Below, piece by piece: positions 51,617 to 58,695 of a stretch of 64,000 bases of DNA (position 1 is the first letter of the stretch; the number at the start of each line of letters is the position of its first letter). A model generated the notes under the pieces. It made no database searches. It had not been told where the DNA came from and worked only from the letters and a program-made list of their open reading frames with translations. Position numbers and translations under genes: made by a program. The DNA is from E44-bin88 sp034419075 (GTDB lineage: Bacteria > Chloroflexota > Dehalococcoidia > Dehalococcoidales > BS750m-G39): NCBI GenBank assembly GCA_034419075.1, contig DAOULR010000007.1:1-64000 (forward strand), written 5' to 3'.

Positions 51617-52632
51617 GATTGTACCTCCTCAGCTATTTTCCTCTGGCTGCGTTGCAGCATGTCGATGAAGGCTTCAACCCTGGTTTTCAGGTGCTGGGTC
51701 AATAAGAAGTCGTCGTTACCTTCTAGGGTCAGGATAGGCAGTTTTATAGCGTCGCGAAAGATAATGTCGCCGATGCCGCGGTGGCAGAAAGCCTGCACAT
51801 AGTGAATGACGCCGTCAACTCGGCGCTTTTTAAGTTCGGCTTCTATATCTTTTAGTCGGTCGTATATGGAATAGGGGTAGGTGTAAGCAGTATACTGCTC
51901 AGCTAGAGTGTTGCCTGAGTGGGGCATGGCGAACTGGCGCTGGATTTCGTTAAAGACCACCCTGGCCCCGTTGGCTTCCAGGTATTTGTAGAGGTCGCGC
52001 CCGTAGACCGAGGGCACACCGAGATAGGCGATTCTGAGGTAGTCGGAGGGGTAGGGCTGGCGCTGGCGGCACTCCTTTATCAATGCCTCCAGTTCTTGCT
52101 GGTATCGTTGGTAGTCGCGATTAAAGTCCGAGGCGGAGACCAGCCAGAGGTGATTCTCGTAGCCACTGACTAAACCCTCTTTCCAGGTGAGCTCGTCCAG
52201 TTTCAAGGCTAAATCGCGGCAGGGCTTTAGCTCCTCTCTGACCTTATTGGCCGCATCCAGCGTTGTGTTCAGGGTTTTGGCCAGCGCTTCCAATGCCTTT
52301 TGCATCTGGGTGGGGTCGGGCTTGTCGGGGAAGGCGAAGGGGATGGTCTTGACGCCCCGGAGCTTGAGCACCTCCATGAGCATGACGGTGTTGGAGCAGT
52401 CGCCCGTGGTGACGCAGAGGACGGTGTCAATCTTTTGCTCTATGCAGACGCCGTAGATGCCCTTGATCCAGCTGCAGCAGTTCAAGGGGAAACCAGCCCT
52501 CTCGGCGGTGTTGACCAGCCTTTCGGGGTTAGGTTCGGCGATGAAGATATTGTTGAGGTCAACAGGCTGGTAGCCCGCCGCCAGCAGCACCTCGATGGGG
52601 ACGGTAGTGGTAATACCAATTTTATTTGTCAC
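51613..52632 (-). CDS. 2-hydroxyacyl-CoA dehydratase D-component-like protein (HgdB/BcrC family)
   Basis: A 339-residue protein of the HgdB family, Fe-S subunits of 2-hydroxyacyl-CoA dehydratases and benzoyl-CoA reductases. Cys residues likely to hold a [4Fe-4S] cluster are in NCCSWIKG, VTTGDCSNT and VQAFCHRGIGD. IAYLGVPSVYGRDLYKYLEANGARVVFNE is the second-domain hallmark. Neither the C-component nor the ATP-dependent activase is adjacent, so it may be a stand-alone or regulatory homologue. The start is GTG. It is translationally coupled to gap. Confidence 0.8.
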   Translation of the reverse strand: MTNKIGITTTVPIEVLLAAGYQPVDLNNIFIAEPNPERLVNTAERAGFPLNCCSWIKGIYGVCIEQKIDTVLCVTTGDCSNTVMLMEVLKLRGVKTIPFAFPDKPDPTQMQKALEALAKTLNTTLDAANKVREELKPCRDLALKLDELTWKEGLVSGYENHLWLVSASDFNRDYQRYQQELEALIKECRQRQPYPSDYLRIAYLGVPSVYGRDLYKYLEANGARVVFNEIQRQFAMPHSGNTLAEQYTAYTYPYSIYDRLKDIEAELKKRRVDGVIHYVQAFCHRGIGDIIFRDAIKLPILTLEGNDDFLLTQHLKTRVEAFIDMLQRSQRKIAEEVQS

Positions 52633-53185
52633 TTGAATTCTCTTCGAACTTCTTTTTGTACTCTTTGTACTCAGCGCCGTAATTGACTTGTATTAATAGA
52701 CCTCCGGTTAGTTGGCTAACATCTAATCTGAATTTCAGGAGTTCCTTATATTGTGTTGTACCGTCAAGTTTACCCAATAGACAGCAGTCCCAATTGCCTG
52801 TACTGAAGCTAGGAGGGTCGCCTATTACTTGAAAACTATAAACATTTGTAACCGCTTTTCGTCCTTCTACGGCGATTTGTGTGGCCCACTGTTGCTCTTT
52901 ATCCCCTAGTTTGTTGCGTGTAGCATTGAAGAAAAGGAGGGCTTTGGCATTTTTCTGTTGTAACCTCAGTAACAAGGTATCAATGATTATAGGGGCGGCG
53001 CCTGTATTATAGAAGCTGAGCGGTAGTTCAACAATTAATCGATCTGGTGTTTTAGCTGCCATAAAAGAGCGTGGGTAGCTAACTGTCAAATGTCCTTTTC
53101 TCCAGTGTAGCCACCAGAAGCTAAATACAACAAAGAGTACTGCGAATAATGGGACGATAATTTGTAACCAATATGCTAAATCCAT
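52622..53185 (-). CDS. Unknown membrane-anchored protein
   Basis: A 187-residue protein with one N-terminal helix (YWLQIIVPLFAVLFVVFSFWWL) followed by a beta-rich soluble domain (LTVSYPRSFMAAKTPDRLIVELPLSFYNTGAAPIIIDTLLLRL). This layout resembles the two-helix unknown at 39396 in style. No family is recognised. The gene is somewhat more AT-rich than its neighbours. It overlaps the HgdB-like start by 11 bases and lies 28 bases after the TcmP-like gene. Confidence 0.55.
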   Translation of the reverse strand: MDLAYWLQIIVPLFAVLFVVFSFWWLHWRKGHLTVSYPRSFMAAKTPDRLIVELPLSFYNTGAAPIIIDTLLLRLQQKNAKALLFFNATRNKLGDKEQQWATQIAVEGRKAVTNVYSFQVIGDPPSFSTGNWDCCLLGKLDGTTQYKELLKFRLDVSQLTGGLLIQVNYGAEYKEYKKKFEENSSDK

Positions 53186-53213
53186 TGTAGGAAATCCCTT
53201 ATTGATAATCCTG

Positions 53214-54056
53214 TCATTTCTTTGTATATAACAGTTCGCAGGGCAGGTAGCGCGCCTTGCCCCAGGCTTCGCTTATCATCTTCATTCGGTGCCCGCTATC
53301 ATTGGCCGAGATGACGTGGTAGAGGGGGTGGGTGGAGGGTGAGGCGGGGGTAAAATCCTCGACGTACTTGTAGCCCAGCCCTTTTAGCCCCGTCATGAAG
53401 AGCCTGACCAGCTTTTTCCGCATCTTTTCCAGGCTCATCTTGCCCGCCAGCCTTTTCTGGCTGATTGCCTGCCAGTCGCGGTGGCCGTAGAGCCGGTTTA
53501 TTGAAGCCTCGCAGTCGGGGCGGGTCAGGTTGCGCAGGAGGGCCATCTCCAGGGGGAAGAGGATTAAAAGCTCTACCTTGTGGCCCTTCCAGTCAAGGCC
53601 ATGGGCGGCCAGCTTCCTGATGGTTGACCAGCGCAACTGCCGGTAGCCCGGAGGGTCGATGAGGGCGAAGCTAGAGGCCGAGCGGGGGATGATGTCGAAG
53701 GCCTGCTGCAGCACCTTTTCGCTGACGGGGTTGCCCGTGATTAGGCTGACGTCGCTATCGGAAGACGCTGTTAAGTGCGCCAGGCTTTGGGCGTCATCGG
53801 GGTCTTTGGCGATAAAGATATAGTGGTCGAATGGCCTCTTGACGGTAAGCGCCCGCAGCGCCGAGTCTTCAATGATGCAATCGGTGCCCTTGCAGAGGCA
53901 CTTGCCGCCGCTGGCGTAGAGTTCCAGGTAGCAATAGCTGCCCTTGCTTAGAGCGGCGGTGTAGGCCTCGATGTAGTCGGAGAAGCACTCCAGCTTGTGG
54001 CAGGCCCACTTCCTGATGGGTTTCAGGCTCGGCTCGGCTAGTTCCAGTTTGTTCAT
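53214..54056 (-). CDS. Three-Cys-motif partner protein TcmP-like
   Basis: A 280-residue protein. YCYLELYASGGKCLCKG at about residues 41-57 is close to the TcmP YLDLFAGPG block, and ALIDPPGYRQLRWSTIRKLA resembles the methyltransferase-like ASP(F)G(L) motif. IRKWACHKLECFSDYIEAYTAAL is the family N-terminus. TcmP genes usually accompany a second gene with a three-Cys motif; none is visible here. The exact activity is unknown. It overlaps the eno stop by four bases, so it is co-expressed with enolase. Confidence 0.7.
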   Translation of the reverse strand: MNKLELAEPSLKPIRKWACHKLECFSDYIEAYTAALSKGSYCYLELYASGGKCLCKGTDCIIEDSALRALTVKRPFDHYIFIAKDPDDAQSLAHLTASSDSDVSLITGNPVSEKVLQQAFDIIPRSASSFALIDPPGYRQLRWSTIRKLAAHGLDWKGHKVELLILFPLEMALLRNLTRPDCEASINRLYGHRDWQAISQKRLAGKMSLEKMRKKLVRLFMTGLKGLGYKYVEDFTPASPSTHPLYHVISANDSGHRMKMISEAWGKARYLPCELLYTKK

Positions 54057-55339
54057 TGCTTTAGATTGTAGAAGGCGCCCATGCCGGCATAATTGCCGTT
54101 TTTGCCCAACTCTTCTTCAATACGGAGGAGGCGATTGTACTTGGCGGTGCGCTCGGAACGGCAGGGGGCGCCTGCCTTGATTAGACCCGTGTTCAGGCCC
54201 ACGGCCAGGTCGGCGATGGTGGTGTCCTCGGTCTCGCCGGAGCGGTGGCTGACCACCGCCGTCCAGCCCGCAGCTTGAGCCATCTTGATGGCGGCCACGG
54301 TCTCGGTGAAGGTGCCTATCTGGTTGGGCTTGATGAGAATGGAGTTGGAGGCTCTCATCTCGATGCCTTTTCTCAACCGCTCGACGTTGGTAACATACAA
54401 GTCGTCGCCGACGAGCTGTACCCTTTCGCCCAGCTTTTGAGTAAGAATTTGCCAGCCCGCCCAGTCGTCCTCGGCCAGGCCGTCCTCAATGCTGATGATA
54501 GGGTAGGCGTCTGCGCATTTGACATAATAATCAACCATCTCTTCACTGGTAAGCGAAACGCCCTCTCTGGCCAGCACGTATTTGCCGTCCTGATAAAACT
54601 CGCTGGCGGCGGGGTCCAGGGCAATGTAGCAGTCCTGACCAGACTTGTAGCCAGCCTTTTCTATGGCGGTGACGACGGCTTCGATAGCGTCCTTGTTGGA
54701 GGGGAAGGAGGGGGCAAAGCCGCCTTCGTCGCCGACGTTGGTGTTCAGTCCCTTATCTTTAAGCACCTTCTTCAGTGCCTGATAAATCTCGGTGGCCATC
54801 TGCAAAGCTCTACCAAAACTATCGACTCCAACAGGCACCACCATGAACTCCTGAAAATCTGTGGAGTCGGCAGCGTGCTTGCCGCCGTTCAGGATATTGA
54901 GCATGGGCACGGGCAGGGTGTAAATGTCCTCCTGACCCAAGTAGAGGTACAGGGGCATCTCGGCAGATTTAGCCACGGCGTGGGCGGTGGCTAAAGATAC
55001 TCCTAAGATGGCGTTGGCCCCCAGGCGCGACTTGTTGGGCGTGCCGTCTAACTCAATGAGCTTATTGTCCAGAGCCGGCTGGTCGGTGGCGTCGAGGCCC
55101 TTTACGGCGGGAGCTATTTCCTTGTGAACGTTGGCTGCTGCTTTAAGCACGCCTTTGCCGCCGTAGCGGGAGTTATCGCCGTCCCTGAGCTCTACAGCTT
55201 CGTGCTGGCCGGTGCTGGCGCCCGAAGGCACCGCCGCTTGTCCCACAACGCCATCGTCTAATGTTACCTCGACCTCAAGGGTGGGATTGCCCCTGGAGTC
55301 CAGAATCTCTCTGGCCCGGACGCTATCAATCTTGGTCAT
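54053..55339 (-). CDS. eno: Enolase
   Basis: The 428-residue enzyme interconverts 2-phosphoglycerate and PEP. AREILDSRGNPTLEVEV, VPSGASTGQHEAVELRDGD, the metal Asp/Glu in ISIEDGLAEDDWAGW and the signature LIKPNQIGTFTETVAAIKMAQ with VVSHRSGETED are all intact. AAGGAG precedes the ATG. The start overlaps the TIGR00725 gene by 14 bases. Confidence 0.97.
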   Translation of the reverse strand: MTKIDSVRAREILDSRGNPTLEVEVTLDDGVVGQAAVPSGASTGQHEAVELRDGDNSRYGGKGVLKAAANVHKEIAPAVKGLDATDQPALDNKLIELDGTPNKSRLGANAILGVSLATAHAVAKSAEMPLYLYLGQEDIYTLPVPMLNILNGGKHAADSTDFQEFMVVPVGVDSFGRALQMATEIYQALKKVLKDKGLNTNVGDEGGFAPSFPSNKDAIEAVVTAIEKAGYKSGQDCYIALDPAASEFYQDGKYVLAREGVSLTSEEMVDYYVKCADAYPIISIEDGLAEDDWAGWQILTQKLGERVQLVGDDLYVTNVERLRKGIEMRASNSILIKPNQIGTFTETVAAIKMAQAAGWTAVVSHRSGETEDTTIADLAVGLNTGLIKAGAPCRSERTAKYNRLLRIEEELGKNGNYAGMGAFYNLKQ

Positions 55340-55823
55340 TCGACTCCTTGGCTGTTTTGAGTGCTTTGTCCACCGCCTCGGCGGGGCTTTGGGCTCTAAT
55401 AATCGCCTTGTCCTCTTTGCCGTTGCGGGAGATGGTCCAGGTGCCCAAGCCGATTACGGGGATATTGCTCTGCAGGGCATGGCTTATCTCAGAAAGGGTG
55501 CCGTAGTTGCCGCCGACGGCGATTACCGCCTGGCCCGACTTGACCACGGCCACGTTGCGGGCGTAGCCCAGGTTGGTGACGATGGGGATTTTGACGTAGG
55601 GGTTAGCCGAATTTCTGTCGCCACCGGGGAGGATGCCGATGGTGGTACCGCCCTCAGCGCTGGCGCCCTTGCAGGCGGCTTCCATGACGCCACCCAGCCC
55701 CCCGCAGACCAGGGCAGCACCGCGCTTGGCCAGCTCACGCCCGACCTCTTCGGCCAGACGGGCTTCCTTCCGATTGCAGCTGCCACCGCCGATAACGGCG
55801 ATAATGGGTTGGTTTTTGGTCAT
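55326..55823 (-). CDS. TIGR00725 family Rossmann-fold protein (LOG-like)
   Basis: A 165-residue protein. IAVIGGGSCNRKEARLAEEVGRELA, GAALVCGGLGGVMEAACKGAS and AVIAVGGNYGTLSEI are the TIGR00725 pattern, related to lysine decarboxylase-like nucleotide-hydrolysing LOG proteins (there PGGxGTxxE; here GGNYGTLSE). The function of this group is unknown. The start is ATG 55823, ten bases after a TATAAT box at 55834-55839, with no Shine-Dalgarno, so the leader is very short. A longer frame to 55928 enters the repeat. Confidence 0.82.
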   Translation of the reverse strand: MTKNQPIIAVIGGGSCNRKEARLAEEVGRELAKRGAALVCGGLGGVMEAACKGASAEGGTTIGILPGGDRNSANPYVKIPIVTNLGYARNVAVVKSGQAVIAVGGNYGTLSEISHALQSNIPVIGLGTWTISRNGKEDKAIIRAQSPAEAVDKALKTAKESNDQD

Positions 55824-55885
55824 GCGTATATGGATTATAGCACCAGAAAGAGGGGTTTGGAAACAGTCTTTCCTCTCTGGCACCC

Positions 55886-56032
55886 CACCTTGTTTAGCGA
55901 ACGCATTATTTTCCCACCCAATACCCACCCTATAAGGGTGGTACCCCTTATATATCTCTCTATTTGGGGTGTTTTTAAGAGGGGTGAAACCCCTCTTTAC
56001 CTTAAAAGGGTGGTGGGTGGGAAAAGATATAA
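55886..56032. repeat. Dispersed intergenic repeat, copy 3, with hairpin and inverted arm
   Basis: The 5' arm TTAGCGAACGC precedes the 37-base core at 55913-55949, identical to copies 1 and 2. A hairpin follows, AGAGGGG-TGAAA-CCCCTCT at about 55978-55996, of the kind seen at 6524 and 39368. Then AAGGGTGGTGGGTGGGAAAA (56006-56025) resembles the core read on the other strand, so the arrangement is partly inverted. It fills most of the 222-base gap between TIGR00725 and pth. Confidence 0.8.
55975..55998. terminator. Possible terminator hairpin after pth
   Basis: The AAGAGGGG and CCCCTCTT arms form an eight-base stem near 55977-55997, with T-rich flanks on both sides. It lies downstream of pth on the minus strand, about 50 bases from its stop, within repeat copy 3. 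Its stem sequence resembles that of the terminators at 6516 and 39368. Confidence 0.5.
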
Positions 56033-56045
56033 AACGGGGTGAGGG

Positions 56046-56615
56046 CTAGTTGAACTTGTTCATCGCGGGGGTTAAGCCTTCAGAAAGCAGGCAGAGGATG
56101 GCTTCGTTGACGGTGGGGATAATCTTTTCGATGGCGCGTTTTTCGGCGGGGCTGAAGTCGCTTAAAACATAGGCGATGATATCGTCCTCGCTGATTTGGG
56201 GCTTATCAGGTCTTCCAATGCCAATCCGCAAACGAATGAATTCCTGACTGCCTAGTTCCTGGATGATGGAGTTGATGCCCTTGTGCCCGCCGGAACTGCT
56301 GTCGTGGCTAATACGGATTTTAGCCAGGGGCAGGTCGAGGTCATCGTGGATGACGATGAGGTCTTTGGTGTCTATTTTGAACTTCTTGACTAAACGGATG
56401 ACGGACTGGCCGCTGTTGTTCATGAAGGTCTGGGGCCTGGCTAACACCACCTCGTTATCCGCCACCTTGCCCATACCGATGCGGGCCAGACTCTTCTTCT
56501 TGTCGAACTTTATGCCCTCGCTGCGGGCAAAGCGGCTGAGGCAGATAAAGCCGATGTTATGGCGGTGGTGGGCGTAGGAGCGCCCCGGATTGCCCAAGCC
56601 GACGATTAGCTTCAT
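56046..56615 (-). CDS. pth: Peptidyl-tRNA hydrolase
   Basis: A 189-residue enzyme that releases tRNA from peptidyl-tRNA. GLGNPGRSYAHHRHNIGF holds the active-site Asn and His, RPQTFMNNSGQSV the second conserved block, and LIVIHDDLDLPLAKIRI the catalytic Asp. SGGHKGINSIIQELGSQEFIRLRIGIGRP is also typical. Its ATG shares one base with the ligA stop, so the two are translated together. Confidence 0.96.
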   Translation of the reverse strand: MKLIVGLGNPGRSYAHHRHNIGFICLSRFARSEGIKFDKKKSLARIGMGKVADNEVVLARPQTFMNNSGQSVIRLVKKFKIDTKDLIVIHDDLDLPLAKIRISHDSSSGGHKGINSIIQELGSQEFIRLRIGIGRPDKPQISEDDIIAYVLSDFSPAEKRAIEKIIPTVNEAILCLLSEGLTPAMNKFN

Positions 56616-58663
56616 TAAGATTTACCCTCCAAAATAGTGAGCAGCTTCTTTTCTTCAATCTGGGGCGTGCCCAGCTCGTTGGCTTTAGCCAGCTTGGTGC
56701 CGCCGGGGTCGGCACCGACGACAAGATAGGTAGTCTTTTTGGTAACATTGTCTTTGGCCGTGCCGCCTAAGGCTCTTATTTTCTCCTCGGCCTCCTGTCT
56801 GGAGAAGGACTCAAGTCGTCCGGTAATGACGAACTCCATACCGGAGAGGGGTAGTTTGGTGGTGATGACTTTTTCTTCCAGCTTGACGCTCGCTTCCCTT
56901 AATCCCTGAATGATTTTCTGGTTTTCCTCCTGTCTAAAGAAGGCGAGGATGCTGTCGGCAATCTTGGGGCCGATGGCTTCGATTTTCATCAGCTCGTCCT
57001 TCGATGCCTTAGATAAGGCGCCAATACTACCAAGACGCTTGGCTAGAATCTCAGCCGTCTCTCCGCCGATGTGGCGTATGCCCAGGGCAAAGATGATTCG
57101 GGCCAAAGGGCGGTTCTTACTATTCTCAATAGCGTTGAGCAGGTTGGCCACGCTCTTTTCGCCCGTTTTTTCCAGTTTCAATAGTTCGGCTCGCTTTTCT
57201 TTCAATTTGTATAAATCAGCAGCGTTCTTGACCAGACCGTTGTTATAGAGGATAACGCTCTGGGCTTCGCCGATGCCCTCAATGTCCATCGCCCCCCGTG
57301 AGGCAAAGTGCTCGATGCGCTGCTGTGCCTGAGCCGGGCAAGAAGCATTGCTACAATAATACATCACTTCGCCCTCGGGCTTGACGATGCTCTCCTTATG
57401 ACAAGCGGGACAGACCGGGCGTCCTTTATCGTTTTTGGGTAACTTATCCAGCAGGCTGAACTCCTTCTCTTTTCCGGTGCGCTTGCTGACCACGGGGCCG
57501 ACCACCTGGGGGATGACCTCGCCGGCGCGCTGAATAATAACGGTGTCTCCGACACGAATATCCTTGCGCCTGATGTCGTCTTCATTGTGCAGGGCAGCCT
57601 GCTTTATGGTGACACCCCCCACCGCCACCGGTTCCAGGACGGCGTAGGGGTTGAGCGTGCCCGTGCGGCCCACGCTGATTTCAATGCTCTTCAAGACCGT
57701 ATTGCCCTGGACGGCGGGGAACTTGTAGGCGATGGCCCACCTCGGCTCACGGCCGACGTCGCCCAAACGCTCCTGCAATTCGAGCTGATTGACCTTGACC
57801 ACGATACCGTCGGCTTCGTAGGGCAGGCTTTCTATCCTCTCCACCCACTTGTCGTAGTAGGCTTCGACCTCGTCAATTGATTTAAGCAGCTGGTTGTTGG
57901 GGTTTATCTTGAAGCCGAGGTCTTTCAAGTATTTCATAGTCTCCCAGTGGGTGGGTAGGGTGGCTTTGTCCTCGGCATAGCCGAGCATATAAATATAGAT
58001 GTCCAGCGGACGTTTGGCGGTGATACGAGGGTCGAGCTGGCGCACCGAACCAGCGGCGGCATTTCTCGGATTAGCGAACAGCGGCAAGCCTTCCTCGGCC
58101 CTTTCCCGGTTAAGCTTTTCGAAGCCCGCCTTGGGCAAAAACACTTCCCCGCGCACCTCGAATCGGGGCGGGAAGTCGCCTCTTACCGAAAGGGGTATGC
58201 TACGCACCGTCTTTAGGTTCTGGGTAATGTCCTCGCCACGCAGCCCGTCGCCGCGGGTGGCACCGGTGGTGAGCCTGCCGTCGACATAGGTCAGGGCCAC
58301 GGCCAGGCCGTCCATCTTGTGCTCGACGACAAAGTCGAATGGTTCATTACCGACCAGCTTCAGTGTCCTTTGGTACCAGGCGGCCAGCTCCTCTTGGGAG
58401 AAGGCGTTGCTCAATGAGAGCAGGGGGAGGGGGTGCTCGACGACGCCGAAGGCCTCCACGGGGGCGGCGCCGATGCGCTGGGTGGGGGAGTCGGGGGTCA
58501 AAAACTGGGGGAACTCCGCCTCCAGCGCCTGCAGCTCCCGCATCATCTCGTCGTATTCGGCGTCGGATACCTCGGGGCTGTCCAGCACGTAGTAGCGGTA
58601 GTTGTGGTGGTTTATTTCCGCCCTTAGCTTTTCTATCCGCTCTTTGGCTTCGGCTGGTTCCAT
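56615..58663 (-). CDS. ligA: NAD-dependent DNA ligase
   Basis: The 682-residue ligase seals nicks in replication and repair. The adenylated Lys is in VEHKMDGLAVALTYVDG. The zinc finger is CPACHKES...YYCSNASCPAQ; helix-hairpin-helix repeats follow (IEGIGEAQSV, LGIRHIGGETAEILAKRLG), and a C-terminal BRCT domain (SGMEFVITGRLESFSRQEAEEKIRALGG). No Shine-Dalgarno precedes the ATG; a TATAAT box ends about ten bases upstream, so the leader is short. Confidence 0.97.
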   Translation of the reverse strand: MEPAEAKERIEKLRAEINHHNYRYYVLDSPEVSDAEYDEMMRELQALEAEFPQFLTPDSPTQRIGAAPVEAFGVVEHPLPLLSLSNAFSQEELAAWYQRTLKLVGNEPFDFVVEHKMDGLAVALTYVDGRLTTGATRGDGLRGEDITQNLKTVRSIPLSVRGDFPPRFEVRGEVFLPKAGFEKLNRERAEEGLPLFANPRNAAAGSVRQLDPRITAKRPLDIYIYMLGYAEDKATLPTHWETMKYLKDLGFKINPNNQLLKSIDEVEAYYDKWVERIESLPYEADGIVVKVNQLELQERLGDVGREPRWAIAYKFPAVQGNTVLKSIEISVGRTGTLNPYAVLEPVAVGGVTIKQAALHNEDDIRRKDIRVGDTVIIQRAGEVIPQVVGPVVSKRTGKEKEFSLLDKLPKNDKGRPVCPACHKESIVKPEGEVMYYCSNASCPAQAQQRIEHFASRGAMDIEGIGEAQSVILYNNGLVKNAADLYKLKEKRAELLKLEKTGEKSVANLLNAIENSKNRPLARIIFALGIRHIGGETAEILAKRLGSIGALSKASKDELMKIEAIGPKIADSILAFFRQEENQKIIQGLREASVKLEEKVITTKLPLSGMEFVITGRLESFSRQEAEEKIRALGGTAKDNVTKKTTYLVVGADPGGTKLAKANELGTPQIEEKKLLTILEGKS

Positions 58664-58695
58664 AATCGGCTTTATTATATTACATTTGACGGCGG

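Noticed and set aside
55842..55880. CCAGA...TCTGG arms upstream of the TIGR00725 gene
   Set aside because: The stem is interrupted and overlaps the probable -35 region; chance pairing is likely.
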